A stretch of DNA of 64,000 bases from Asterella californica (lineage: Eukaryota; Streptophyta; Marchantiopsida; Marchantiales; Aytoniaceae): assembly GCA_036924285.1 (NCBI GenBank), contig JAYKYS010000006.1:25332001-25396000 (forward strand), written 5' to 3'. Below the pieces are notes generated by a model. It worked only from the letters and a program-made list of their open reading frames with translations, did no database searches and was not told the origin of the DNA. Position numbers and translations under genes: made by a program. The first letter of the stretch is position 1; every line of letters begins with the position of its first letter. Below are positions 32,501 to 41,721 of the stretch, piece by piece.

Positions 32501-32825
32501 AACAGAAGTCGGTAGATTCTTATGGGAGAGGATCATCACAAGATTTGGATGTTCGTTAGAGTTGGTCTCAGATAGAGGAGGAGAGTTTGTAGGGAGCATG
32601 ACTACTGCTATGCTACAACACTTTTCTATCAAGCCACGAGTAACGACCTCATACAAACCAAATGCTAATGGTCTTGCGGAGAAGACCAATCTTACACTTT
32701 ATATGATGCTCGCCAAAGATGCTGGTGTTGAGACTGCGAAACATACTTGGGATAAGAGGCTACACGCCATCTTATGGGAGTATCGAACGACAACAAAGAC
32801 TTCTACTGGGTACTCCTCATTTTGA
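29490..32825 (+). CDS. pol: E pol polyprotein: PR, RT, RNase H, integrase (1111 aa)
   Basis: PR active site LVDGGSAVNAIS (D143-G-G; most relatives have DTG/DSG). RT about 385-640: D475 in motif A (FGDGYSGY), catalytic FIDD at 537-540. RNase H: D688, E728 or E730, D755 and D798. Integrase: H898, H906, C937, C940 zinc site; D968, D1028 and E1064 catalytic triad. Upstream of RT is an acidic linker (about 260-300). The order PR-RT-RH-IN is that of Ty3/gypsy. The frame stops at TGA (32823-32825) inside …GYSSF-stop-LVYGVES…, where relatives continue, most simply CGA to TGA. The rest of IN is in the same register at 32838-33290. Confidence 0.93.
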   Translation: MELLAQERKRTRFSDEPVFMEESTSRSTRSSNVSSTPREPRRKLGMADFTISSSQAGYDVVEDVGAQKANITVGQLIALNPSLRRELRGGLSSKRSKKKKPKSKTSKSVGVGVVDVHASEVCTRASKIEVRLNGHYVSDVLVDGGSAVNAISERLMKKLGMEPTRPASIVVGMANKQRVRPLGVLEKVVVFVMGVQTLMSFQVLKDSSYDLLLGRPWLRAVRTTDRWHKGYLRIGPRDHRVIVPLSGVGVVTSDSDRPTSDYWESDTEDDQSVSEVDTGDSYDQESSSEDEGFGRDESVHQLSAIDLLPRPAVEKDPDKEELSEAEIVRRLSTLKFGINVTQEEKSRFLDIFRKYIHVFAFSYKDLKEVTLETHRIELEENARPVRQKQRRVNPTTAMMVKEEIDKLKEASFIYEVENSEWVSPIVIVKKKNGKLRVCIDYKKLNAVTKKDYYPLPFIDEILEEVAGHEWYSFGDGYSGYNQIKIAQEYQQLTTFTTPWGTFAFRVMPFGLCNAPATFQRFMNKVFEPFIGKFVRDFIDDFCVYGRKEDHFDHVIKVLQRLEQANASLNPEKCIFGCEEGLLLGHIISKNGIAVDPEKVKKIVDLPFPINLTKLRQFLGMVGYYRRFVFSFSNKAIALTMYMKKGVDFDLIVHDQKAKEAFEELKKALVTAPILAKPEWSKAFILYTDASNVAIGCTLSQLDGDGHDHPIAYASRQMVPAEKNYSVTEREGLAVIFGLKKFRHYLLGGKFSIVTDHKALKYIFNKPNAEGRIARWKILLTKYDYVIEDRPGKKHANADLLSRAYDDEGEEPFDDSFPDEHLMTITSIEEIPDEYKEIWSFLADGSFPEGMHTRERNALIKRCKPYTMVEGILFHQGADGLLRRAVGQKEAFKLMHEFHDGTVCGGHFAGKITAFKILDAGYHWRGIFKECLDYCKTCDVCQAFALKSTRTPPLRSIPVLGPFEKWGIDFVGPLNKTPRGNRYIVVATDYCTKWVEARPLRETNETEVGRFLWERIITRFGCSLELVSDRGGEFVGSMTTAMLQHFSIKPRVTTSYKPNANGLAEKTNLTLYMMLAKDAGVETAKHTWDKRLHAILWEYRTTTKTSTGYSSF

Positions 32826-32837
32826 CTGGTTTATGGA

Positions 32838-33290
32838 GTGGAGTCCAAGTTGCCGATCCAATTCGAATTGGATACTTTTCAAACTATTCAACGAAAGTTG
32901 AAGAGGTCGAGAGGAGAAGACGTGGTCAGATCAAGAAGGGAGCAACTCATGGAGTTGGAAGAGACCCGAGCGGTAGCAATGATCCGGATGGAACGAGCTC
33001 AGGCGTATCAAAAGAAGAGTTACGACAAACGGTTGGGCAAGAGGGAGGTAAAACCTTTTCAAGTCGGAGATTGGGTTATGTTGTATGATGCTATCAGATT
33101 CAAGAGGGCTAGGAAGAAGTTTCTTCCGAGATATTTTGGTCCTTTTGTTGTAGATAAGGTGTGGAGCAACTTCACATATGACCTTCAGGAGCTGGGAGGA
33201 AGGAGATTCGATCGGGTCAACCATGACAAGTTGAAGTTGTTTCATCGACGGAAGTTCTCTCTTCACTCCGAGGACGGAGCGAAAATTTAG
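32838..33290 (+). CDS. E integrase C-terminal domain, after TGA
   Basis: It carries the end of the integrase core, a basic coiled segment (RAQAYQKKSYDKRLGKREVKP) and the barrel-like FQVGDWVMLYD…KKFLPRYFGPFVV…HDKLKLFHRRK. No chromodomain follows. It is joined to pol only if the TGA at 32823 is read through, so as it stands it is a separated fragment. Confidence 0.8.
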   Translation: MESKLPIQFELDTFQTIQRKLKRSRGEDVVRSRREQLMELEETRAVAMIRMERAQAYQKKSYDKRLGKREVKPFQVGDWVMLYDAIRFKRARKKFLPRYFGPFVVDKVWSNFTYDLQELGGRRFDRVNHDKLKLFHRRKFSLHSEDGAKI

Positions 33291-33304
33291 TCCGGGGGTA
33301 AAAT

Positions 33305-34218
33305 GTAACGACCTATGTTACACATAGGAAGTTTGTCTATTAGTAAGGTGTTTAGTTCTAACTAAGTGTTGAGAATGTTTATTTGCTGCCAAAGTACTTT
33401 TAGGAGATATCAAGTTAGTCATGACTAGCTAAAAGTTAGTTATGGTTAAACTTAGCTGTACTTTTGGCAGAATTCAGATATTTGCTAAAGAGTGAGCACT
33501 ACTATCTTGTCATCTTGTCTAAAAGGTAGAAAGGGGGTGGAAAGTATCCCTTATCTCCTTTTTGACTTGATATTAGTGGTTGGATTAAAGTTGTGGACTT
33601 TGTGGGCATTAAAAACAAGAAGAGATTCCACATGTTTCCTTTTTAGTGGGTCCTAGTGTAGAGGGGGGGTGGAAATTCGAGATTCCTTGAGAATATTCCA
33701 GAATCCTTCTAGAAGTTGTTGACTTTGAAGGAATAAGCCCATGTGAAAAGGTAAAAAGCCCATGTGATCAATGCTTTTACCTTAAGTAATATCTTAGTAA
33801 AACCCGGTAAAAGTAGTTACGGCTGAGTTACCGGGGGTACCAAAGTAAAAACCTAGAATGTATAAATAGAGGAGTAGAGAAGAGCTCCTCATCCTTGTTT
33901 TCACATCGTCGTAATGACAACTTGAGTAATATAGAGAGTGTGGGATATTTTTAGCATGTGAGAACTTGAGAGACGTCGTTAGAATGGAGGATTTTAGTGG
34001 ATGAGATTATGGAGATTTTAGTTGATAAGTTTGTGGGTGTATGAATGAGAGTGAACTTAGCATTTTTCCCTTCAAGATTCATGGTGTGCTTCCATCAAAG
34101 CCATCAGAGGTGACCCCTGAGTGAGAGACAGGCCCGACAGTTGCAGATTCGTGGATGACGATCGTGGAGGTTGAGAGATCGGGGGGTAGTTGATCGTTAG
34201 GACCGCGGAGGGTTTACA
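33305..34218 (+). repeat. 3' LTR of element E
   Basis: 914 bp, preceded by GTCCGGGGGTAAAA, which serves as an atypical purine tract. It ends GGTTTACA next to the GTAC duplication. TATA box at 33861-33868. Confidence 0.95.
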
Positions 34219-34222
34219 GTAC

Positions 34223-34800
34223 CAACTGGTAGGGTTCCTGCTGTAGAGGATATACTCTCTATCTCTACAGCTCCACCACCTGTAGTGGATCCTATTGAAG
34301 GTGTACAGGATTTATCACAGGAACCTACTGCTACAGCTACGGATAGAGTACGAGGGAAGAGGTTTACAGCACAGGAAAAGGAGAAAGCTCCAGCTTACAA
34401 GTTAGCGGCAGACATCGAAACAACAACAGACTTGCGTGCTGTTCTCGAGCAACGCATTTTGAATGCTAGAGTTGAGTCTATTCTTCGTGAGGTGCTTGGT
34501 CTCGCAAAGAGAGAGTTTCACGAATTGATAATAGACATCATGAAGAGAAAGAGACAGGTGTTGACTGAACAAGTAAGTAGTAAGATGGTTGGAGCAGTAG
34601 ATGTTGTTGGTGTTGATGGGTTCAGAGATGATATAGTATGAAGCATGGGTTGCTGGTCCGGCTGTTATTGAGAATGAAGATGAAGAGTTTGAGGAAGATA
34701 GGTCAAGCGCAGATAGTGATTTCAAAGAAAAGCACTGGGCAAGAACGACAACAGAGACACAGGTTCGACTTGGAGGACTTGCTGAACCAGTACCAGCGCG
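34223..34800 (+). pseudogene. Element F gag C-terminal part
   Basis: It resumes F after E. It has the conserved PAYKLAADIE…LEQRILNARVE…REFHELIIDIMKRKR block (frame 34285-34641). A frame change near 34636 then leads to the FKEKHWARTTTETQVRLGGL junction. Several small indels are present relative to A'. Confidence 0.75.
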
Positions 34801-34801
34801 T

Positions 34802-35215
34802 GTGGATCACGGGTCGGAAATCAACATCATTTCTAAGGAGGTGTATGAGAAGTGGCAGTGGCCAATCGAAAAGAATCATGGTTGGGTACTTCGTGCAACA
34901 AATAATCAAAAGGGTGAATTATACGGAGCTTGTCCCAATATGCGTGTAAGGATTGGGGATATAGAGGTTGATCAGCATTTCTTTGTACAGTCGTCTGTCT
35001 CCTCTCCTGTCATACTGGACCAACCATACATCTCCGCTGTTCGAATGGAGACAAAGATGATGAACGATGGGTCTCATTATGTCAGAGTTCGGAGTCCTGA
35101 TGACAAGTACTCAATACAGTTTTTGACGGTTCATTCAAGACATGAACGGAACCGACAAACCCTTAGAGATTCTCAGACGAAGAGATGTAAGGGTTTTCGC
35201 AGTCCACTCCTGTAG
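34802..35215 (+). pseudogene. Element F protease
   Basis: It is open for 137 codons from VDHGSEINIISKEVYEK to …RHERNRQTLRDS. The active site is again DHG. The usual tail …GQPYI… reads DQPYI. It is cut off from RT because F ends at 35603. Confidence 0.75.
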
Positions 35216-35603
35216 AGCGGGAAGACAGGGGTGTAGAACCTACTGTTGAGATCCCGTCAGAGCTGGAAGCGAGACATGTACAAAGATCTGGAGACAGGTG
35301 TAGTGTACAAAGTTGGCAGTCTGGATTGCTGATGTTTGAGGCAGATGGATGGAGTCGATTTACAAGAGTTGAAGATATGGGGGAAAATACAAAAAGATGG
35401 ATGGTGAAACAGGTATCGGAGTTGTGATGTGTAGGGGTTCTATCTGAAGACGAAGTGACTTCTGGTTTGTTTGAAGAGTTTATGTCTATACAATCAGTTG
35501 TTGGTTGGTTAAACAGTGTGAGCAGATTGATGGAAGGGAAAGATAGTATGGCGGTGATCTCTATCCACTCTCGACGCATATATGGGGAGGTTGCTACGTA
35601 TGT
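35216..35603 (+). pseudogene. Element F PR-RT linker, truncated by D
   Basis: Translation of the plus strand gives the linker seen in A (…LMFEADGWSRFTRVEDM…, …SIHSRRIYGEVA…) with a TGA where A has Arg (CGA to TGA). It ends at 35603, at the terminal TGTCG of the D LTR. Confidence 0.65.
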
Positions 35604-35640
35604 TGTCGTAGGGCGTGAAATGTGATCTGGGAATACACGG
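35604..35640 (-). repeat. Outer end of the D 3' LTR
   Basis: TGTCGTAGGGCG followed by TGAAATGTGATCTGGGAATA and CACGG matches the start of the D 5' LTR at 60147-60183 with three differences. It is cut by the TGTCGTG end of C at 35641. Confidence 0.75.
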
Positions 35641-35820
35641 TGTCGTGTTGTGGATTGACTAGGGTATGAAACCACCACATATCCTTATCGTACGTGTTTG
35701 GTGTTGAGGAGCCACTTGACCTTATCGTGTCAAAAGATAAGGCTCCACGTGGACGATCCGTGTACTCTCCGCTGAGTGGAGATAAGCGTAGTACTCTTGT
35801 CGTCACATGCGAGGTTGATG

Positions 35821-35828
35821 TATAAGAA
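35821..35828 (+). promoter_or_regulatory. TATA-like box in the C LTR
   Basis: TATAAGAA followed by GAGAGG, about 180 bp into the LTR and 110 bp before the small ORF. The same site occurs in the 3' LTR at 41902. The position is compatible with a U3/R promoter. Confidence 0.4.
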
Positions 35829-35931
35829 GAGAGGTGCGCGGAGCTTGAGATATAGAGTGTAGAGTATCCAAGTCTAGTGTGAGTGTGATCAGTATCATCG
35901 GATGAAATAAGCGGCAGTACGAGTGATAGGC

Positions 35932-36147
35932 ATGAATGGAGAGCCCTTTCGTGCTCCTGATCTTCCACTTGCACATCCATTCGTCATTAAGATCCATTGT
36001 CTGCCAAGAGATCAGTTTCGAGTATTTATGGTAGCTCATTGGAGAGAGTCGTTTATGGCTGCGGTGATGGCTACTCCGGATCTTATCGTTCTTCCCATTA
36101 TCACTTACGACGCTGTTTGGGATCTTACTGTCTACATCTTGCTCTGA
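35932..36147 (+). CDS. 71-aa small ORF in the C LTR
   Basis: It starts at ATG 35932 (a GTG three codons upstream is not needed). The C-terminal third aligns with the E leader ORF at 26417: a shared A-x-x-AT start, P-hydrophobic2-x-YDA core and YIL end. The copy in the 3' LTR (from 42013) is 95% similar but loses one base in …GATCTT(A)CTG…, shifting its last residues. It lies about 100 bp 3' of the TATA box, so it would be the first ORF of the transcript. Function unknown; related frames in unrelated elements favour a coding or uORF role. Confidence 0.5.
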   Translation: MNGEPFRAPDLPLAHPFVIKIHCLPRDQFRVFMVAHWRESFMAAVMATPDLIVLPIITYDAVWDLTVYILL

Positions 36148-36153
36148 TGTGGT

Positions 36154-36357
36154 ATGGATCCTCCATTGGATCTGAACTTTCCAGCGAGAGTTCCGTTCAG
36201 CACACGATGTTACAATTGACCAAAGGTGGCGCATCGTGAGTTTGTCGTGAGGAACTTTGGTGAGGATTATTACAACCAGATAATAGCTTCATCTCTTCCT
36301 TTTGTAGTTCCGTTTATTGTCAACCGTTTTAGAGTCGGGATTCTGACTCTCTATTGA
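36154..36357 (+). pseudogene. Second, degenerate copy of the small ORF
   Basis: It begins six bases after the stop of the previous ORF, with ATG at 36154 and a TGA at 36217-36219. The last 40 codons (FVVRNFGEDYYNQIIASS, then FVVPFIV-x-RFRVGILTLY) show the same aliphatic layout as the 71-aa ORF's end (FMVAHWRESF…, IVLPIIT…). It looks like an ancient tandem duplication. The 3' LTR copy has a further 24-bp loss here. Confidence 0.35.
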
Positions 36358-37127
36358 GCGTAGTTTGTACTTCGTGTTTACGTGCTTCGTGACCGACGGC
36401 ATCGTCAACGGCACGTGTCTGGAGTTTGTTCAATATAAACTTGAGGCCTAAATGGTACTCTTGGATAAAAATTCGTTCTTTGTGTATTTGTCATGTGAGT
36501 GAAGACAAAACCCTTTTGTCAACTTGTTTCTCATTGGTCGAAAGTGTGACCAATCACCTTCTACCAAGTTCCTTTCACGTTTTTGAGAGTTAGAGGCACT
36601 TCCCGTGGTCTATTCGTGGAGTATGAGATATGGTTGGAAAGCTTGGGAGACGAGGATGCCCGTGGATTCAGTGGTTGCTAGATTTGAAGGCAGATGAGAA
36701 AGCTTCCATCAATTGAAGCTGAGGGGGTCAAATTCGTAACCAATTTCATTTCCGTGAAGTCTTTCTCACTTTCTGGGAGTTCTGTGAGGTTGCTGGAGAT
36801 GAATTGAATGTTGCTGGAAAGCTCTTGAGATGGGCTTGCCGATGGACTCCGAGATCAATTGATTCCAAGCCGGAGGAAAAAAGTTATGGTCAGCTGAAGT
36901 TGGGTGTCTCAAATTGGAGGTTATGATAGTAGGCGACTGTAAACATGAGATATTGAGAGAGATATGGAGAGTTTGAGGCCGAATTTCGCTATGAAACCTT
37001 CCAGTGTCTAGGAAGGTACAGTCAGCTACCTACCTGTGAAATTTCAGACCATTTGGATTATTGGGTTGAAGGGAAACGTTGTTTTTGTGCACAAGGGTCT
37101 ACATATCGTCTTGTGTCATTGACGAAA

Positions 37128-37481
37128 AGGGCTTAGATCGTTCCGAGAGTTTGGTTGAAGATCTGCTGGTGAAATTTTACAGAGTGGTAGTGATGGTGAC
37201 ACATTAGCTTCCTGAGAAGTTTGAGCTGTTTTGATCGAGTGGTTTGTGAGGAATCGAACAGCAAAGTTCTGTCGAAATAGTATCATGTTATAAAAACAGC
37301 GATAAGGGCTTGGATCGTTTCGAGAGTTTGGTTGAAGATCTACTGGTGAAATTTTACAGAATGGTAGTGATGGTGACACATTAGCTTCCTGAGAAGTTTG
37401 AGTTATTTTGATCGAGTGGTTTGTGAGGAATCGAACAGCAAAGTTCTGTTGAAATAGTATCATGTTATAGAAACAGTGAAC
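37128..37481 (+). repeat. 177-bp tandem duplication in the C LTR
   Basis: The two units 37128-37304 and 37305-37481 are about 94% identical by eye (GGGCTT(A/G)GATCGTT, GGTGAAATTTTACAGA, ATCGAGTGGTTTGTGAGGAA). More diverged blocks upstream (36590-37080) carry similar words, so the duplication sits in an older repetitive stretch. Confidence 0.85.
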
Positions 37482-38144
37482 TTTGGAAGGACATAGATAC
37501 CAACTCATACATGATCTCTCTGCATGTAATACCTTAATGGAGAGATTATTCTACAGGCTATCTGCTGGTCTTGGTTTCATCTCATTCTGAGCTGTGGTTG
37601 AGGAGTGACAGCGAGGTAAAGTTAAGAGGTTCTTGCTCCGAAAGGCGCAAGAGTTAAGATTCTTTGAAGAACAGGTCGACCTGGAGGTTTTGCTAGTGCT
37701 TTGGAGCACTTGATCATGGGTATGGAGAGTTGTTGACTGTATTATCTGTGTTTGGATCCTCTCCATATCTGCATGTCTGTTTGTACGCCCAGTTGGTTTG
37801 ATTGGATTTGTGTGCGGGCGTTGCGCTTAGGTTTCTTTTCTATTAGGAGTGCTGGTATTTCTCTTGTGGTGAGGCTGGAGTGATGACCAGCAGACCCAAG
37901 AGTGCTTGCGGTGATGGCAGGAACAGATTGCCCGTGCTCGCTACTCCGGTTCTATTCGTAGTCGAATAAGAGAGAGATCTGCCGAGAGGACGTGAGGATA
38001 TCGTAGCGAGATAGGTTAAGAGTGTACTTGGAGGTCAGAGAGAGGTTTGGGTGGTCGCTGGTTCTGAGTCACGGAGTGCGACACGTACTCTCTATAGCTA
38101 GATATCCGGTGTATTCCCAAATAAGAAAGCACTCACACGACAGT

Positions 38145-38164
38145 TGGTGAACTCGACGTGAAAC
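38145..38164 (+). other. Primer binding site of element C
   Basis: TGGTGAACTCGACGTGAAAC begins 2 nt after the LTR and is identical to the B site. Confidence 0.75.
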
Positions 38165-38207
38165 TTCTGGGGTGGAGAGTTAGTGAAGTTCTTCTCAGAA
38201 CTTTACC

Positions 38208-38756
38208 ATGGCCGAGAGACAAGGAGTTGAAAACCCTTCGGGCACGATTCCGCTGCAGCTTGATCCTGCTATGGGGCAAATGTTCCAAGCATTTGCTCTG
38301 TACATGGATCAACAACAAGCTGTTCAACGGAAGGAGGCGATGGCTACCAAGGCTTTGCATTCTGTGGTGAGGACATTAGATCAGTTTGAAGGGAGAAACA
38401 TCTCCAAGTACCTGAAGTTCTATTCTCGAGAGATGGAGCTGAGTAAGGTACCTGAGAAGGAGATGATACGGACGTTTGAGCTTGCTGTTGTCTCGGAGTT
38501 ACGGGAACATGTGAAGGGGCTCGTTCAAGCTCATGGAGCTAACTGGGAGGAGTTTTCTCTTCAGTTGAAGGAGAAATACTCTTTGGAGGATGCAGATCGA
38601 GTGACTAAGAAGTCATTCATGGAGTGGGTGAACAAACCCAACAAGGAACTAGTTGCTACCGAACTACTTCGGGAGTTTGAGAGGCAGTTTCTTCAACTAT
38701 CTCGGATGGAAAAGCTCACACTTGAGAATGACAAAGTGGAGCTATTTTTACAGTAA
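38208..38756 (+). pseudogene. gag: Element C gag N-terminal part
   Basis: It starts 44 nt after the primer site. It has a capsid-like domain (SVVRTLDQFEGRNISKYLKF, EMELSKVPEKEM) and a conserved SFMEWVNKPNKELVATELLREF. It ends at a TAA after LFLQ; a nearby one-base loss moves the code to the frame of 38788. It is the closest relative of D gag in the window. Confidence 0.85.
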
Positions 38757-38787
38757 GCCAACAGCGAGCTACAGAGGAAGTTAAGAG

Positions 38788-40191
38788 TTGCTGTTGGAAG
38801 ATCGGACGAAAGACAATGGTCTTACATCTGATTGGAAGAACGTTAGCGAAGCAGTGGGAGTACTTGCAAAGCGAGAATATCGAAGAGGGAAGGTGGTTGT
38901 GACTCAAGCACCAAGACCACCGTCTATTGTGATACCACGAAGGCAACCAACGGTGCAGACTGCTCCTCTATCTACTATTTCACTTCCTACTATTCCTATC
39001 ACTACGGTTGTACCACAGCGGAATCAAGCAATGGAAGATTTGGAGAAGAAGATGAGAGACTTACAAATCAAGTTGACAAGGTTGGAGGAGAAGGATGGAG
39101 CACCTGAAGGGAGACCTGCACCTAAACAAGGATATGTTCAGAGGTGTATTTGGTGTGACAACACCGACCATCAACGGAAGGAATGCGGGAGTTTCACTGA
39201 TGCCTTGCAACAAGGCATAATTTTCTGGAAGGAAAGAAAGATCGCCTTGAGAGACAACGGAGAGACTCTGAGGACCAACTTCGGTAGAGGAGAGATGAAG
39301 AAAGTTTTGGAGGATCATCTAACAATGCATGATGTGACATCGGTAGAAGTTTCTACTTATGGAGTCGAGATGATTAGCAAAAAGGAGAGTGTCTTTTTGA
39401 AACATGAGGATACGACTGATATGTGGAGTCACGATGTGAGCACGAACAAAAAGAGGAAAATGGCAAGGGAGGAGTTGCTCAGAATAGCCATAGCAATCAG
39501 GAGTGCTACTGGATGGGATGATCCTGTAGATGCTATGTCCGTTCATGCCTACTTAGCCAAGGCTCAACATGAAGCTATCATGGAAGAGAAGCGTAGGAGA
39601 GACGAGGCTGGTCCAAGTGAGGAGAGAGCGGCTCCCAAGAGGCAACTAAGAGGAGATAGACTCCGACAGGAGACTACACCTCTACGAGAAGAAGCTATGG
39701 AGGACGTCTTACCTTCTGGGAGTGCAGAGAAAGGTAAGGGTAGGGAGAAGGGCAAAGCTCCCATGTATAAGCAGCAATCAGACATGGAAGAGGTGTTGCA
39801 AGAGAAGGTGCTCAATACAAAGATTAAGTTTACCTTGCGAGAGATCCTCAAGATTGCGAAGAAGGAGTCTCATGATGTCATCATTGACATTATCAAGCGG
39901 AAGAGACAATTGATGGGAGAGACCGCAGTGTCCAGTGCTCTAGACACAGTGATTACAGAGGAAGAGGAGCGAGAGTTGGTTCATTCTTACAACACTCGTA
40001 AAGTTCGGTTTGATGTGGATAAGGAAGAGGACGATAAGATCTCTAGTCATTACACTAGAAGGCATTGGGCAAGAGCCACTACTGAAACCTTAGTGAATGT
40101 AGGAGAGATGAAAGATCCGGTGGTTGCTCTCATTGATCATGGATCTGAGATCAATATTGTCTCTAAAGACATCTACAAGCAGGGTGGATGA
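38788..40191 (+). pseudogene. Element C gag C-terminal half fused to protease N-terminus
   Basis: It has 467 codons: the gag domain end (LLLEDRTKDNGLTSDWKNV), a zinc knuckle CIWCDNTDHQRKEC near residues 119-132, GWDDPVDAMSVHAYLAKAQ, a basic segment, the PAYKLQSDIE-like block (here PMYKQQSDME), then PR with ALIDHGSEINIVSK. Gag and PR are in one frame here, which argues that the gag/PR shift in B is a mutation. It stops at TGA (40189-40191) in G-G-stop-H-V-D-I-D-H-G-W, where B and D have Trp. Confidence 0.85.
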
Positions 40192-40215
40192 CATGTTGAT
40201 ATAGATCATGGTTGG

Positions 40216-40569
40216 ATGATCCGAGCAGCAAACAACACACGAGTAGAACTCTATGGTGCTTGTCCGGATGTGAAGGTTAAGATAGGAAATGTGGTACTTG
40301 AACAAAACTTCTTTGTTCAAGATACTACTTCCTATTCAATTATTCTTGGTCAACCATTCATTACAGCTGTAAGGATGGAGACTAAGGTGTTGGATGACGG
40401 TTCTGCTTATGCTCGGATCAGGAGTCAGGATGGCAAAACAACGGTACAGTTCTTGACTGTGTCTGCTAATCATGAGCGTAACCGAGATTACTTGCGGAGC
40501 GTTTCTCTATCCAAAGTCACTGAAGAGTTTAAGGATTTTCCAGAGGGCCACTATAGAGCGAGAGTATAG
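40216..40569 (+). pseudogene. Element C protease C-terminal part
   Basis: In register with the preceding frame after the TGA. It contains MIRAANNTRVELYGACPDVK and ILGQPFITAVRMETKVLDDG. It stops before the linker. Confidence 0.8.
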
Positions 40570-40630
40570 TGGTACCGATACACAAGAGAAGGTACTCTCG
40601 TTGGAGAAGGATAGTGCCTTTTGTACATGA

Positions 40631-41524
40631 GTGGTGAGATATTCGGAGAATGGATTTGCTGTGTATACACAGCTTGCTGATCTTCAGAAATGGGAGAAGA
40701 AAGCTGTGCAAAGAACCCAAAAAGATCTAAAAAGAGTTGGTGTGCTTAGTGAGGAGGATAAGATAGAGGGCGTTTACATGGAGATGGATTTGGATGATCC
40801 TTTGGAAGAGCTTCGCAAGGCTGAGCAAGGGAATGAAGACCAAGTTGTCTACATACGTTCTATGGAGCTTTACTCGACTGTAGAGTCATTCCAGATACCT
40901 GAAGTTAGAGTTGAGACCAGGTATAAAACGGTGGATAAAAAGATGAAGCCGGTTGCACAATCGCTACCTAGCGACTCTGACCAACGAGTTCAACAAGCCT
41001 CAAAGGAGAAGAGCTTACGGTATCCTGATCAAATAGGTCACAAGTTTACAGAAGCTACGCTCAAGGAGTTGAAGGTTGGTTCTACCGACTTTCTTCTACC
41101 TGCTGAGGAGAGGGAGTTCAAGGAGATGTTAAGTAGGCATGGGGAAACTTTTGCTTTTGAACCTTCAGAAATTGGATGTGTAGATCCAAGCGTTGTAGCA
41201 CCGATGATCATATTTACGGTACCGCATACGCCTTGGGACTTAAGACCAATTCCCGTACCTAGGGCACATCTGCCTGAGCTTATGGAGCTTCTAAAAGAGA
41301 AGATGCGGATGAGAATCCTTGAGCTATCGTTTGCACCGTATTCCAGCCGCTGGTTTACAGTGCCGAAGAAGAGCGGAGCGTTGAGAAAGTTTTCTAAACG
41401 CTGGTTTGGACCTTACGTGGTTGTTCTTATTCATGACAACGCCACATACGTACTACTTGAGTTGGATGGTGCACGGCTTAAAGTTCCGATTGCAGGAAAA
41501 CGAATAAAACTCTTTAAGCGGTAA
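40631..41524 (+). pseudogene. Element C linker-RT fragment joined to IN C-terminus
   Basis: Residues about 1-150 are the PR-RT linker (KPVAQSLP, IGHKFTEATLKEL) and about 155-250 the RT N-terminus to WFTVPKKSGALR. The frame then jumps directly into KFSKRWFGPYVV of the integrase C-terminal barrel and ends IKLFKR. RT palm, RNase H, integrase zinc site and catalytic core are gone (about 2.3 kb missing compared with B). Both parent sequences have a similar GCGTT(A/G)AGA at the junction, consistent with a microhomology-mediated deletion or template switch. Confidence 0.88.
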
Positions 41525-41683
41525 GATGAGGACCTAGACATTGAGGAGATCAGTACCGAGTTTGATCTCTCTCAAGATCAAGATGAGAGTCCAGATGAGA
41601 GCGTAGAGTCCGAGGGGGAGACTCCCGAAGAAGAAGATGAGGAAGAAGTGGTATGATGCCAACCACAACGTATGATTAGGTTG

Positions 41684-41721
41684 GTGCATACCGGAGGATG
41701 CACAGGTTTAGAGGAGGTAGA
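41684..41721 (+). promoter_or_regulatory. Stem-loop and polypurine tract of element C
   Basis: GTGCATACCGGAGGATGCAC, then AGGTTTAGAGGAGGTAGA, then LTR TGTC at 41722. Compared with A and B both stem arms differ and remain complementary (GCACAT/ATGTGC against GTGCAT/ATGCAC), while the loop ACCGGAGG is unchanged from B. Confidence 0.75.

Larger units (their letters stand above)
25455..34218 (+). mobile_element. Element E: young Ty3/gypsy-type element in F gag
   Basis: It is 8764 bp. LTRs 25455-26370 and 33305-34218 differ by only about two positions by eye. The target GTAC is duplicated at 25451-25454 and 34219-34222. Ends are TGTAAC...GTTTACA. It has a tRNA-Glu-type primer site. A 2-kb leader carries a small ORF, tandem repeats and two further ORFs, followed by gag and pol. 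Only two in-frame stops (both TGA) interrupt gag and pol. Its PR, RT and IN are from a different, plant-like lineage than A-D, F and G. Confidence 0.95.
23691..35603 (+). mobile_element. Element F: decayed plus-strand element, host of E
   Basis: Gag (23852-25450), gag C-terminus (34223-34800), PR (34802-35215) and linker (to 35603) lie in order on the plus strand and are split by E at 25455-34218. Proteins are closest to family A (shared …RYLREYVGEMELVRAPEVE… type gag). F ends abruptly at 35603 where the LTR of D begins. Its RT-IN part is not seen in the window. Several stops (TAG at 24785, TGA near 25304, TGA near 35426) show decay. Confidence 0.8.
35641..38142 (+). repeat. 5' LTR of element C (2.5 kb)
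   Basis: It runs TGTCGTG...CACACGACA directly followed by the primer site after 2 nt. The first 850 bp match the truncated 3' LTR at 41722. It contains a TATA-like box (35821), a 71-aa ORF, a degenerate relative of that ORF, and repeated blocks in 36500-37480. The stretch 37482-38142 holds no recognisable feature apart from the LTR end. Confidence 0.8.
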
